Notes: generated by a model not told the origin, from the sequence alone. Shown: positions 11,909-24,002, numbered from the stretch's first letter. The stretch: DNA of 64,000 nucleotides from Lumbricus rubellus (GCA_945859605.1 OX243817.1:19933134-19997133), one strand, 5' to 3'. Numbers and translations are program-made.

Positions 11909-12240
11909 GGCTTCTTGTCTTGCCCTGTTCTTTTCGATTCCTTGTGTTTTTGTCTGACTTGGTTCACCTGAGTCCGTGTATCTGCGCCTCTGCAGTCAAT
12001 TGTTTTGATTCATTGTGGAAACATTTCTTTCTGTGCGTCTATCCCTCGTGCTATATCTGTCTGTAGCTGTCTCCATCTTTCTGCATCTTTCTGTAGCCTA
12101 CCTGGCTGTCTCTGTCAGTATCTGTCTCCATCTTCGTGTATCTGTATGTAGCTGTCTGCATCTGTCTGCATATTTTTGTATATGTCTGCATCCTTCTGTA
12201 CCTGCATCGCTGTCTCTGTCAGTAGCCTATATGTCTATGT
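11841..12240. repeat. CTGT microsatellite and degenerate CTGTCTCTGTC tract
   Basis: Nearly pure (CTGT)n at 11841-11907, then interrupted CTGT/CTGCATC repeats to about 12240. The polymorphic-looking tract explains the Cys/Leu/Ser-rich open frames here. Confidence 0.8.
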
Positions 12241-12299
12241 TTCTTTGTTTGCGTCTGTACATTCCCCGTGTTCGTTGAACTTCGTTCTATCTATGCTCT

Positions 12300-13900
12300 T
12301 CTGATGCTTATAAAAATTATTGCTAGAGACAGCGGTTGACTTTGCTCTTAATTTTCCTAGTTTATTAGTAATAGGCCTATTTACGCATTCCGTGCGAGGC
12401 AAACTCCAGGTTTTTTATAATTAAAAAGACATAATTCACTAACTTTTCTATACATAACCACCTTATAGCCCGGGCCCAAAAGTCGCCTATATAGCCGGGC
12501 TCCAGAAAGTCATCGGACCATTGGTATTTGCCCTCTGCTCCCCTTTCTGCGAACCTGTGTTCGTCTGCTTCTGCGTTAAAAGACAGAGACTGCAGTGTGT
12601 GTTGTATACACTGCAGAAGCACACTGCTCCGTGTAGAAAGTGCGAAGAGGCAGCGGAGCGTTAGGCTATAATGAAGAATGAAGTCAGACAGACGTGTAGG
12701 CCTTGTACATGTACAACCATCGTATACGTTTTTCGCTTACCATATTTTCTCTATCAACTTCGTTTTGTTGATTTGTATTTTCTATGGTTTCGTGGTGTTC
12801 AAGACACAACTGATTCATCTGCGAGAAAAACACGATGTCAAGTTGTAGGCGCATGGATATTGTTTATCCTGCAGAATCTCCAGATCACATCCAAGCGAGG
12901 ATATGCGAAGGATGACGTCTCTGATCATAAAAAATTATTGACCTTTATTAGTATTGGCCATAGATGGGAAATACGCTGCATGGAAAAGGAAACGTGGAAT
13001 TTTAATATCAAAATAAAAGTCTTTCCATACATTTTTCATTCCCTGTACGTGTTTGTTCTCTTAATATGTTCATTATTATTATGACCTAATCTGTTCTGCA
13101 TCTCTCACGCATCTATAGCACTTCTTTCATTAGTCCAATTCCGCGTGTGTCTCTATTATTTTTTGTGCAGTATATCATGTATATGTTTGCCTATAAGCAT
13201 GCCAGTTTAGATCGGTCTGCCTGCTTTTGTGACATTGTTTTGTTCCACTTTCGTCCATATTTTGTTGTTGTTGGTTCTGTCTGCAAATTATAATTCCCGT
13301 GTTCTGTTGCCTATATTTTGCGAACAAACAACCCAAACTCGCCCCAAAGGCCCCCGTGTAAATACAGGCGTCACAAAAATAGGCATGTATACAACAACAC
13401 GATAGACAATACGTTGTCAATTTTGACTCTCTCGGAATTGACGAGTGTCCAACATAGGCAGTTTTTAAACTATAGATAGGATACACTGAATCTACATGTA
13501 GGTCACAGAGAAGTCAAAAGACTGCACTTGGCCATTCTAGCAACGAGATGATCGTGTATGCATATCGGGCTCAAACTGCTCATCTGCTCCCTTCATTTGC
13601 TCTTCCTTCATTTGTTCACATGACGAACTCGCAAACGCGGATTCTTCCATCTCAGTTTCGTCCATCGTTACTCAGCGATGGACTGAACCTGGAAAAACGA
13701 GACAGAGTCCGTCGAGCGCAGCAGAATTAACTGATTTACTGGATTTCTTTTTATCTTGGATCGTTGCCAATCAAGTGAAATGTCATTCCGTTATTGCTGC
13801 TCTATAGAGTTTAGTGGGCTATGTTCAGTCATAATATAGACATCTATGACATCTATATTCTATAAGACATCTATGAACTTAATCTCCTTGTTTTCGTGTC
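12300..13900. other. Intron 1 DNA, no recognised exon
   Basis: A 137-codon plus-strand frame at 12671-13084 is the longest. It has no signal or domain I recognise and no splice support, so I do not call it a gene. Confidence 0.4.
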
Positions 13901-13914
13901 TCGCCTGAGTGTAT

Positions 13915-14035
13915 AGTTCCCTCGAGTGCATATATATAGTTCCCACAAGTGTACTTAGTTCCCTCAAGTGCATAGTTCCCACAAGTGTACTTAGTTCCCA
14001 CAAATGCATAGTTTCCTCAAGTGCATGGTTTCTAC
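13915..14035. repeat. Tandem repeat of about 19-20 bp
   Basis: Six or so units alternate between AGTTCCCTCAAGTGCAT and AGTTCCCACAAGTGTACTT, then become increasingly diverged. Confidence 0.75.
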
Positions 14036-14459
14036 AAGACTAGTGCAAGCCTATAATAGTTTCTTCATAATTATCCACATCATTATAGAGAACCTGTCTA
14101 CTCAGCAGTCAGCTGTGGATGCATAGTTGGAATTGTCATTCAATATTAATTGTGCGTCGTACATGATCATATTCAGAGTTAGTTTCACGGGTCAAATAAT
14201 TTGCGGATCATTTTGAACTAATTTCTTAGTGTGTTGTGCCCATGTTCATTTGAACCCTCCATAAACACCTAAACCCCCAACGAAAGTTTTTTCCTGGCTA
14301 TGCCCCTCTTTGCCTGCGCTTAAGAAGCTGCATTTATGTTACGGTATTTTATGTTTCAAACCGTTGATCAAAATTTACCGCACGTGTTCCGAATCCCGAC
14401 ATCATCAACTATAAGTCCTACAAGTCATTGCGCGTTCGTTCGCTTAAAAGTGGAAACAA

Positions 14460-14680
14460 GAAAGCTAAGTCTATTTCCGGTCCACGTCGCGCATGCGTGA
14501 GACGGATATAAACCTGACGAAATCAGACGTCGTCGTCTTTGCCAAAGTCTGCAGCAGACGAGATTATTCTACGCCGCCTTCGGGTGCGAATTCAAAGCCT
14601 CGGTTTTGGCCGACGAACGGACAAACGGACGGATGGACAAACCCGATGGACAAACGGACGGATGGACAAGCATGGGATGC
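14460..14680. promoter_or_regulatory. CpG-rich patch with NRF1-like site
   Basis: CGCGCATGCGTG (about 14487-14498) is close to the NRF1 palindrome. GACGTCGTCGTC and GCAGCAGACG follow, then an ACGGACGGATGGACAAAC tandem motif (14612-14670). Possible regulatory island inside intron 1. Confidence 0.3.
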
Positions 14681-15430
14681 ATAAATGGCGTCTAAATGAC
14701 AAACCCGATTTGCGTAAGATGGGTCTGGAACGGCGTCTGTCTGTATCTTTGATTTGTGATGGCGTTTGAGCGTGAAACCTGCCAATTATATTATTCGTCG
14801 GAATATTCTGACATAGAAGTTTGGTTCATCGATGCTCGGAATGATTGGAGGAGACGGGTATGAACACAGGACTAGATCACAGACAAACGGAAACTGTTGG
14901 ACTGGAAGACCTGCATATAATAATAATTATAATGACTTGTTTAATTTCATTCAAAGTGTGTGTATTAGTTACAACATTGGTTAATGTGTTGTAATAAATA
15001 TACGTGATTTTAGTGATGATCCTTGTCAGGAACATTTCAGGGCATTCATAATTATTAATTTGTCAACATTTTCAATCTTGCGCCGCCGTTATAAGGCAGT
15101 AACGGTTATTAAGACGATTAGCAAGGAAGTATGAGCTATAGTGAAACAGAGACATTCTGAAACATGTGGGGTTAATTCCTTCATGCAGATACCTCGTATT
15201 TTTGTGTATTTTATTTGAGCTTTCCTTGCATAATTATCCTCTTCACTGTCTTTCCCTTGTGTCAAATCGCCAGTTGTCTTTCCAGGTTGCCACCTTCTCC
15301 TCCTACCACTTCCGTCCATCCTTCACAATCTGTTTGTCTTAAGATAACTGTCCGGTCATGGTTGAAAGTGACTCTTCTGTTGACAATTCCTATGCGTCTT
15401 CCTTGATGGTTGCACCTGTTCCTCTGTCTG

Positions 15431-15431
<1 letters not shown>

Positions 15432-15473
<42 letters not shown>
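15432..15473. repeat. CT microsatellite
   Basis: An uninterrupted CT run of about 21 units. Confidence 0.9.
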
Positions 15474-15474
<1 letters not shown>

Positions 15475-15655
15475 ATGCATGTATTCGTCCCTGTGTACGT
15501 TTTGTTTGCCCCGTCTGTGTCCTTCTGCGTCTCATCGGAGTTTCTGTTGATACGAAGAAGTGTCAGAATGAAATGATCTTTCCGTTGTGATCGATCGTTC
15601 GTCAACGAAGCGAAATATTTCCAATTAGTTTCTCGCCGCTTGTTTTCATGTCTTC

Positions 15656-16135
15656 CTCTGCTTCTTCTTCTTCTTCTTCTTCTTCTTATTCTTCTTCTTC
15701 TTCTTCTTCTTCTTCTTCTTCTTCCATTTCGCTTCGCCAGGATTCCTCCGTTGCACTCTGGAGTTTCTCAGAGACGAAGAAGAGAAGGAAGAAGAAGACT
15801 GCAAGACGAATACACGGAAGGCGTAAAAAGAACGAACGGAACAGAGACACAGAGAGAGGGAGAGAAAGAGAGAGACAGACACAGACATCTAACACATCTA
15901 GAGATAGAGAGAGAAAACAGACAGCGACAGAAGCTGACAAAGAAGCGAAGAGATATACTTTTCCATTGAACATTTACAAACAATATTAGAAAACAGATTG
16001 AGAGTGAGATTCACACACACACACACGCGCGCGCACGCGCGCGCGCACACACACACAGAGAGACAGAAACACAGAGTGACAGAGAGAGTGAGAGTGTCAG
16101 AGAGACACAGAGACAGAGCGAGAGAGACAGAGAAG
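15656..16135. repeat. TTC tract followed by GA and AC/GC tracts
   Basis: TTC repeats at 15656-15726, GA/CAGA-rich sequence at 15770-15930, then AC with CG-rich interruptions at 16013-16057 and GACAGAGAG at 16060-16135. Explains the Ser-rich, Lys-rich and Arg/Glu-rich frames on both strands. Confidence 0.85.
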
Positions 16136-16330
16136 CTGACAAAGAACGGAAGAGAATTACTTTTACATAGAACATTTTACAAGCAATAGTATATATAGCA
16201 GAATGAGTGGACAGAAACAGATAGGCCAATTCCGAGCGAGTTCCGGTAAAACAGAGACACGTAGTATATCAGCGAAGAGACAGGGAAAAGATTTTTCAGG
16301 CATTTACACCAATTTTCAAGTTCAGTTTTG

Positions 16331-16564
16331 TTTGTTTGTTTGTATGTGCACTTGTTATAGCGCCCCTTCAAGCTTTCTCTACTCAGAGGCGCTCCCGACT
16401 ACAGTGCGGACACTGAATCGGAGTTTCACGCCGAAGCGCTGAGCAATTGCGAGTGAAGGACTTGTCCAAGGTCCCTACGCGGCGGTGGCTTGAGGTGGGA
16501 TTTGAACCTGCAACCTCTCCGGCTGCAAAGCGACGATCATACCCACTACACCACCGCGCTCCAC
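16331..16564 (-). mobile_element. tRNA-derived SINE
   Basis: Reverse copy: tail GTTATAGCGCCCCTTCAAGC at the left, body GAAGGACTTGTCCAAGGTCC, tRNA-like head ending CCACTACACCACCGCGCTCC. Confidence 0.85.
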
Positions 16565-16579
16565 AGTATATGGCGCTAT

Positions 16580-17110
16580 AGCTATGTTCGGTTGTCTGCA
16601 ATCATCCAACTTTTCCAAATCATCCTTCCGTCCATCGTTCAGTTGTCCCTTGGGACTGCTGCTGCTGCTGCTGCAGCTGCTGCTGTATAGCATCATCATC
16701 GTCATCGTCGTCGTCGCTAAGTCCCTTGAGCCGTCTTCAACACAATTCCTTATTCTCCGTCGTTTTACAGCGACGCCACCGACGCCGTTGCCATCTCTGA
16801 ATCTATGACGATGCCAGAAAGTGGCACCACACTCGCCGCCTCCTCATCCTCGTCCTCATCCTCGTCCTCCCCCTCAGCAGCAGCAGCAGCAGCAGCGTCT
16901 CAACTCATAATCCATCCGTTAATTCGAGCATCTCCTCCAATTTGCCATCGTTCTGATTCGATTCGACGCTTTCTGGTCCAATGCTGCTGATGCGGCGTCG
17001 TTCCTTCAAACATGGCCCGACGCAGCGTCAACAACCGCGCTTTAGCTGCTAATGCATCGCCACCGCCGCCGCTAGAGGCGCTAATATTGGGCACTGCAGT
17101 CACTTAGCCG
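16580..17110. other. CpG-rich, low-complexity patch, no supported exon
   Basis: CTG, TCA/TCG and CAG repeats (16655-16715 and 16840-16895) are followed by CpG-rich sequence. A short minus-strand frame at 16900-17103 has no ATG start in a good context and no recognised domain. It may be a regulatory island. Confidence 0.35.
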
Positions 17111-17343
17111 GACCACCGTTGTTGGATTGTTGTCAACTTGAATGTGTCAAGCGATTCTTTCCGATTGACGACCTACATGTATGTAACACTGTCCACAGCG
17201 TTTGCATTCTGACAGAACGAGTTATGGCAGGCCTTTTTTGACGTGCAGTTGTACACAAAATGTGCAGTTCTAAATGGATTTGTGCAGTTGTAGAAGCACT
17301 TCTGTAGGCCTACAGTTAAAACTAGCAAAAAGGCTATTGTCGT

Positions 17344-17392
17344 TCTCCTCCTCCTCCTCCTCCTCCTCCTCCTCCTCCTCCTCCTCCTCCTC
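17344..17392. repeat. CTC microsatellite
   Basis: About 16 CTC units. It abuts at 17235-17335 a diverged copy of the interior of the MITE at 1093-1562. Confidence 0.9.
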
Positions 17393-17664
17393 GAGTGGCG
17401 CCTGGCTCTCCACCTTCGACCACCACTTCGACATCTTCCATCAGATTCCTCTTCGTTTCACCTGAGTCGACAACCACTTACTTACCCTTCCAGTCTTACC
17501 TTCCACGCGAAGAAGCGCCCTCCATCAATGGCAAGAGAGCAATGCCGCCGTCGCCGCCGCTGCCGCCTTGCACCTCTGCATGGACGTCGTTCGCTCGTCT
17601 GAAGAGAAATGGTGGCTGACAGGATTCGAGGAGTCGAGAGCATAAAGCATTTGCAGTGGCAGAA

Positions 17665-17666
<2 letters not shown>

Positions 17667-17712
<46 letters not shown>

Positions 17713-17970
17713 GTATGCAGAACTAAATAAATATAATATATAAATATATACAGAACTGCAACATCGAGCATCAGCATTCGTCTCGAGACGAAAGATAATG
17801 CAATGCACAAGTGTCAGCAACACTCACGTCATTGACATTATAATTATATAAAATATTATATATGTACATATACATACATACATAATATTTGCATATATAT
17901 ATACATATATATATATGCATATATAATTTATATATACATATATATATGCATATATATATGCAAATATATG
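17667..17970. repeat. TA microsatellite and AT-rich palindromic DNA
   Basis: A TA run at 17667-17709 followed by ATATGCATATATATGCATAT-type palindromes to about 17970. Confidence 0.8.
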
Positions 17971-18413
17971 TATAGCTTTTGCCATTTTGTCGTCATTACC
18001 CGATGTATAGTTTGGATCGATGTGCTTGACTTCCGTTTTCTTAGGCTACTTAATTCTCTGGCAGTTTGTGTTGCCCAAACAGGGGCGTATTAGTCATGAA
18101 CAAATTATATAAGTTTTTTAGTTTTTGGGGGTGAGGTTTCATTCGACCTGGTCGCATTTTTCAACATAATTCTTCAGTGTTTAATAACAGTTGTGCATTT
18201 ATTTCCGGAGCAAGGGGTCAAACCCGTGACCCATAGATATACATGTACCGATTGTACCGTATACTCCAAGAACCTCAAACCAAACCATCGTATACGACTG
18301 TTATTTATTGTAATTAAAATCCAAATAAACAGAGCAATATTTTCTCTTTTAGTGTTTAGGAGCATAATTATCTTTATAGAGCATATTACTGTATAATAAT
18401 GTACACCGTGGTT

Positions 18414-19610
18414 CAAAAAAAAGTAAGCCAAATTGTTTTGCATATATCTCTAATACCAGATGACATATCAAACTACAATTTTCCAAATATTTAGAGAAGT
18501 GGACCAAGAATATGATTCCAAAATTTCACGAGATAAAGTTGAACGGATAAAAAGATATGACTATTTAAACTTCATATACCGAAATTTCAGTTTACAAGCA
18601 ATTTTTCTGTCAGATTCAATAAAAAAGTAAGCCAAACCTTACATCTCTGATGTCTGATGAGTAATCATAAGAACCTTTTACCAATATTTAGGGAATTGAA
18701 CCAAGAATAGGATTCCAAAATATCATGTCACGAATTTGAAGGGATAAAAAGATATGGATATTTCAACTTCACCAGAAATTTCAGTTTTCAGCAAGTCTGT
18801 TATGGCGTCCGTTGCGGTTTCGATGCTTGGCCGTTCCCATTTAGTCTTCGTTGATCCTGGAGTAAAACTTAATAAAGTCTTTTATCGCGATGTTCTGTTG
18901 TCACAACATCTTTTATCTGTAATCAGTCATCTAGTCCCAGAAGACAGCTTTGTTTTTCAACAAAACAGCGCCAACCCACAGAACCAAGGAAACCATCGAA
19001 ATGCTGACAAGAGAGACGCCAGACTTAATTTATCCCACATTATGGCCTCCGAACAGCCCAGATTTGAATCCTGTCGACTAAAAAATGTGGAGCGTGATGC
19101 AAGACCGAGTCTACCAGACAACAATCCATGATATAAAAGATCTGAAGCAACGCTTGTTGGAAGTGCGGAATGGCCTGGAGCAGAGGATAATTAATCGACG
19201 TTGCTGTTGCCGTTGCAATGGCGCCAGTGCCTCCAGGCTCGCGTGCAAGCAGGAGGGGGGCATTTTGAGCATCTTATTTAATTTAATTATCAAACCATAC
19301 TGCTGGGGTCATATTGCCAGTTCAGTTCTCTACATATCTGGAAAATTTTAGAATGATTAATCATCAGGTATTGGAGATAATAAGGAAATATTTCATTGAA
19401 TCTGACAGAAAATTGCTTGTAAACTGAAATTTCGGCATATGAAGTTTAAATATTCATATCTTTTTATCCGTTCAACATTATCTAATGAAATTTTGGAATC
19501 ATATTCTTGGTCCACTTCTCTAAATATTTGGAAACTTTTAGCGTGATATGTTATCAGGCATTAGAGATATATGAAAAACAATTTGGCTTACTTTTTTTTG
19601 AACCACGGTG
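18414..19610 (+). mobile_element. Decayed mariner-like transposon
   Basis: Termini CACCGTGGTTCAAAAAAAAG / CTTTTTTTTGAACCACGGTG with TA flanks (18412-18413, 19611-19612) and a length of 1197 bp, normal for mariner. The interior encodes broken catalytic-domain fragments in several frames: FVDPGVKLNKVFYRDVLL, then FVFQQNSA, then PPNSPDLNPVDY, then VYQTTIHDIKDLKQRLL. The N-terminal half is missing and part of the left end is repeated near 18625. Not functional. Confidence 0.85.
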
Positions 19611-19877
19611 TATATAGATATATAATATATGTATATTTTGTATGTATATGTGTATATAATTATATGTACACGTATATATTTGCTTTGTTACATAATTATT
19701 ATAGCACATGTAATATATATATATTATATATATATATATTTAATAATCATATAATATGTAGGCTAAACGACAAGCATAGTGGGTTAAGCACATTCCACGT
19801 CACATCATGCATCATTCAAACTAATTGCCTATGTTCTGCGATTGTCAATAATAATTGTCTACATCGATCTGTGAGAT

Positions 19878-19899
19878 TGTCATCATCATTATTATTATG

Positions 19900-19932
<33 letters not shown>

Positions 19933-20005
19933 TTTTTTTTTTTTTTTTTTTTTTTTACCCAAGGTATCAATGATCCCTCGGGATTTCAAAAAATTATCCG
20001 GAGAC

Positions 20006-20058
<53 letters not shown>

Positions 20059-20100
20059 CATTATTATTATTATTATTATTATCATTATTTTTATTATGAT
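19878..20100. repeat. ATT microsatellites with a poly(T) run
   Basis: (ATT)n at 19890-19930 runs into about 25 T, followed after a short spacer by another (ATT)n to about 20095. Ile- and Tyr-repeat frames are artefacts. A further ATT tract lies at 20485-20600. Confidence 0.9.
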
Positions 20101-20524
20101 TATCTTCATCGTCAACGTTAAAGCCAGCGATGTATTTGTTGATCATTATCGAATATGACGACTTCTCATTATTATCGTCTTCTTATCTCATTCGTTATCT
20201 TCATCTTCATCGTCGATGTCGTCATTTAAATTGGACATTCGGTTGATTATGAAGTGATGCCTATCTCAGTGTATGGCTGTCTAAGTGTCTCCCTGATAGT
20301 GGCAGTCTGCTAGCAGGGCTTAAAGTGTGGCAGGACGGTCGTGGACGGCGTCCAGGCACTTATTTTCAAATCTCTAAACCGTCCTGCCACTTATTTCCCC
20401 AGCATACCTGAAAAAATGAGAGGCGTCCAGACAATTTTTTAGCTTTATGCACTGTCTGTTTTAAGAAAGTGCCGATAAGTGTATTATTATTATTTATTAT
20501 TACTTATATTTATTTTATTATCAC

Positions 20525-20565
<41 letters not shown>

Positions 20566-20640
20566 ATTATTATTTATTGTCACTTATTATTTTTTATTAT
20601 TATTATAATTATTAGTGTATGCACGTGTGTCTGTTAACAG

Positions 20641-20782
20641 GTGGAAGATGTCGTTTTCCGGTTGAGTGGAAAGGCCGATACTTCCAGAGTGGACTTGGAA
20701 ACGTCATCATCCGTGACGGTTTCATCACGACGAAAGGAACATGCGTTGAACAACACCGTGACTACTTCCTCTTCGCTAACAG
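20641..20782 (+). CDS. Gene 1 exon 2: start of cysteine-rich block 1
   Basis: Acceptor GTTAACAG, donor AACAG|GTGAGC, 142 nt, phase 1 in and 2 out. Encodes residues 32-77 including CRFPVEWKGRYFQSGLGN and GTC (Cys34, Cys65). The C-F-P...W-x-G-x-x-F-Q-S-G signature is the best link to the DUF7044-type module as I remember it. Confidence 0.85.
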
Positions 20783-20886
20783 GTGAGCAACACCTGTTAG
20801 ACAGGTGACTGATTGGTGTTTAGACAATCTCAACAATGCAGCAGACAAGTTCAAGTGCAGAATTATCTTTCCTGCCGACACCGTTT

Positions 20887-21119
20887 GTTTTGTTTGTTTG
20901 TTTGTATGTGCACTTGTTTTAGCGCCCCTTCAAGCTCTCTCCTCTACTCAGAGGCGCTCCCGAATGCAGAGCGGACACTGCATCGGAAGTTTCACGCCGA
21001 AGCGCTGAGCAATTGTGAGTGAAGGAGTTGCCCAAGGTCCTTACGCGGCGCGGTGGATTCGAATCTCGAACCTTCCGGCTCCAAGGCAACGACACCACCA
21101 CTACGCCACCGCGCCCCAC
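20887..21119 (-). mobile_element. tRNA-derived SINE in intron 2
   Basis: Reverse copy with tail TTAGCGCCCCTTCAAGCTC, body GAAGGAGTTGCCCAAGGTCC and head ending CCACTACGCCACCGCGCCCC. It begins about 105 bp after the exon 2 donor. Confidence 0.85.
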
Positions 21120-21884
21120 AAAAGTGTGCATTTAACCTATTTTCCCAGACAGCCAAATGTCAGACCAGACCAACTGTCATCGCGACCGATTGACCTACTT
21201 ACTGAGAAAGGAAGTAAGATGGAGCAAAAGCAGTGAGATAGGACGAGGAGGGATGTTGGAATAGCTGGAGAATGGATGGAATAGTGAGATAGGAATGAAT
21301 GCGGAGGGATCTGTCTGTGCTAAATGTCCAGGGATTGATGCGCTGCTGCTTCACTCTGAACCGAAAGTAGATCCTCCGCCTCCTATCGCCTCGATCGGAA
21401 GCGGACGAATGGAGGGGGGGGTCGATAGATGGGGGGGAGGAAATCACCTGGGGGTCGACCCAGAGAATATTTCGGCGCTGATAAAACTCAACGGTCTCAC
21501 CAAGCACGCAATCAATCCTTGCCAGCATTAGCATTAACATAAGCGTAGACTATGTCGGCATGCCATGTCTTTCTTGTGTCTGTAGCATAGGACTTTCGTG
21601 GATCTGCAACGAGACATTGAGAAGTCAACCCATTGAATGATCCGATTCTAATAACTGCTTTAAAAAGTTATTATTCAATTCAAATTCACTATAACATAAA
21701 CTAAATCCAATTGTAAACTATAGGTTGACTCTAAATTATTGTCCGAAGGTGCCTATATTCTTCTATGCTATGGCCTCAAAACTTGCACGCCACCCACGGA
21801 CTTGGGCCTCGATTATGAGTTCGAACCCTACATGTAGGTAAGCCAGATCAGCGGGCCCCTCCTAACACACTGTGCAGGGTAAAC

Positions 21885-22084
21885 NNNNNNNNNNNNNNNN
21901 NNNNNNNNNNNNNNNNNNNNNNNNNNNNNNNNNNNNNNNNNNNNNNNNNNNNNNNNNNNNNNNNNNNNNNNNNNNNNNNNNNNNNNNNNNNNNNNNNNNN
22001 NNNNNNNNNNNNNNNNNNNNNNNNNNNNNNNNNNNNNNNNNNNNNNNNNNNNNNNNNNNNNNNNNNNNNNNNNNNNNNNNNNNN
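21885..22084. other. Assembly gap, 200 N
   Basis: Exactly 200 N, probably a placeholder length. It lies in intron 2; the flanking exons join in phase without an extra exon, so no missing coding sequence is required. Confidence 0.95.
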
Positions 22085-22369
22085 TTGTTCAGCTGTAGCT
22101 GCAGCATGACATTGCGTAGCGCCTTTTATGATGTTTCTCTCAGAAGAACTGACATTGAATCTTCGCCTGTTCAATATCATGGACTGAAGCATTTATCCTT
22201 AGACATGATTGTACTTAGATGTAGACCTACTCCTATACTGGTAATACCGATACGTTTGTAGAAACCGACAACGGCTGTGGTATTATTTTACTTGCAAAAT
22301 CCTAACCATAAATAATTATCTATAGACTTATAGAGTCTATAAATGTATTCATGTATACAGTGTCATGTC

Positions 22370-22505
22370 TGGAATGGGCTCCCACAGGAGTTACGTCTAC
22401 TTTCTGAAGCATTTAAAAAAATTAAGCTCAAAACTGTCCTTTTTTGCCGTGCTAGAGTCGGGAGCGCTTCTGAGTAGTCCCCCTTGAGGAAGCGCTATAT
22501 AAATT
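22370..22505 (+). mobile_element. LINE 3' end with RT C-terminus
   Basis: Open for 35 codons, WNGLPQELRLLSEAFKKIKL then KTVLFCRARVGSASE, ending at TAG 22475. This is a typical C-terminal tail of a non-LTR reverse transcriptase. The 3' UTR GAGTAG...CTTGAGGAAGCGCTATATAA matches the tail of the SINEs in this window. Confidence 0.75.
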
Positions 22506-22738
22506 CTTGAATGAATGTATATTTATATTATGGAAACTTCTACTAGCTTATGCCTATGTTGTCTTTGATTTGGTTCTTGTATTAGGCCTATACAGGCAGG
22601 TGTGCAGTCCTGATAATGCTGTATTTATTTTTGCTTATTTGTTCTATTATTACTGTGCTACGATAATTATTTGGTGAAAAAACGATTGATATGTTGAGCG
22701 AGATGATTAAATTGGTTTCGATGTGAAAAACTTTTCAG

Positions 22739-22806
22739 AGAGAAGAACTGCTTCCAATGTTTGCTGATGATAAGTCGCCATTCGAATGTTATACAATACA
22801 AAGAAA
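22739..22806 (+). CDS. Gene 1 exon 3 (68 nt)
   Basis: Acceptor CTTTTCAG, donor GAAA|GTAAGA, phase 2 in and 1 out. Completes Arg78 and encodes residues 79-100, including NCFQCLLMISRHSNVIQYKE (Cys82, Cys85). The CxxC followed by VIQYKE fits the expected continuation of the exon 2 module and aligns without gaps with exon 9. Confidence 0.85.
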
Positions 22807-22829
22807 GTAAGAGATCTATTCGTTCGTTT

Positions 22830-23040
22830 GATAAATCAATTCATTCAACCATCCATTCGTCCATCCATCCATCAAGCAATCGATCCAAGAATCAGTGAGT
22901 GAGTAAGTCAGTCAATCTTTCAGCCACCTAGGCAGTTGGCCATCAATCCATCTATCCTTCAATCCATCCATCCATAGATCCACTCATTTATTCATTCATT
23001 TATACATTCATTCATACATACATTCAGGCATTTCCAAAGA
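22830..23040. repeat. Degenerate CATT/CATC repeat
   Basis: ATCCATCCATC and TTCATTCATT motifs in intron 3, interrupted. Confidence 0.7.
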
Positions 23041-23234
23041 CATTGCCCTATAGACCGAGAAATAAATTTGGGAATTTCCTATTCTAATTCCATTTAAATA
23101 ATCCAGTAAATTATTTCACGATTTGCTGTTTCGTACGTTAGTAATAATAACAGTAACAGCGAAAGCAATAACAATAGCGTTATAGCAATAGCAACACCAA
23201 TAATGTTGGCATCGACAATAAATGTACTTGCTAG

Positions 23235-23315
23235 GTTTCTGTCTGAACCCGGACAGTCTCAAGACGGTCTGCTCACAGATCCGCATCGAAACTCCGCTGC
23301 ACACTCTCGTTCGAG
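23235..23315 (+). CDS. Gene 1 exon 4 (81 nt)
   Basis: Acceptor CTTGCTAG, donor CGAG|GTATAC, phase 1 in and 1 out. Completes Ser101 and encodes residues 102-127: FCLNPDSLKTVCSQIRIETP followed by LHTLVR. Cys103 and Cys113 close the first module. The phase joins exon 3 (A + GT) and exon 5 (G + AT). Confidence 0.85.
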
Positions 23316-23335
23316 GTATACATGTTGTACACTAC

Positions 23336-23490
23336 TCATTCATTCATTCATTCATTCATTCATTCATTCATTCATTCGTTCGTTCGTTCGTTCGTTCATC
23401 CATTCATTCATTCATTCGTCCATTCATTCATTCATTCGTTTGTTCGTTCATACAATCATTCAAAATCAAATCAAATCAAATCAAATCAAA
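23336..23490. repeat. CATT microsatellite and AATCA repeat
   Basis: Long TTCA/TTCG tetranucleotide array at 23336-23460 followed by (AATCA)n at 23464-23490. His/Ser/Phe/Ile repeat frames are artefacts. Confidence 0.9.
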
Positions 23491-23627
23491 ACTCGTTTAT
23501 TCAAAGAGATCAATGCAAAAAAACACTCAAATAGATCAGACGAAATAATATAATAAAGCACATAAGAATTGAGTAGCTAAAATGTTAGTCTAAAGTCATT
23601 CATTCTAAAAATGTATATAGCACCAAC

Positions 23628-24002
23628 TCAAGTACCCCACTTAGTCCAGTATAATTGACCTCGATGATCCAAATAGGTGTTAATTAAGAAGCTTGTAAAA
23701 CACCGATGAGTCAATCCTAGGTAATAGTTCCAACTACGATCATTTCCAACCACCTGTTCCATCATTGAAATCTTCCTATATAATGCACAGATGTTGCCCT
23801 TCGCTGTCTGGTTGTCTGTCGTCGGACAATATTCTGTTGAAGGACAGACTGGAATCCAGACAGAGGCTATAATAATACTGCACAGCCGCCGTCTGATTGT
23901 ATCCTCGAGGCTTGAGCTATAAGAAGGTGGCAGTTGGATGATTTGGATCCGGGTTGGACTGGAGTCACCACCTCTTTCCACTTGTGGCAATCCATCTCCC
24001 AT
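23628..24002 (-). other. Unrecognised 124-codon open frame antisense in intron 4
   Basis: An ATG-initiated minus-strand frame of non-repetitive composition with several Cys and Trp (for example IPVCPSTEYCPTTDN and DRSWNYYLGLTHRC). No domain recognised, no clear splice sites, and a second frame over the same DNA is also partly open. It could be an exon of an antisense gene, a decayed retrocopy or chance. Confidence 0.2.

Noticed and set aside
12671..13084. 137-codon plus-strand frame
   Set aside because: No domain, signal or splice support; sits in AT-rich intron 1 DNA.
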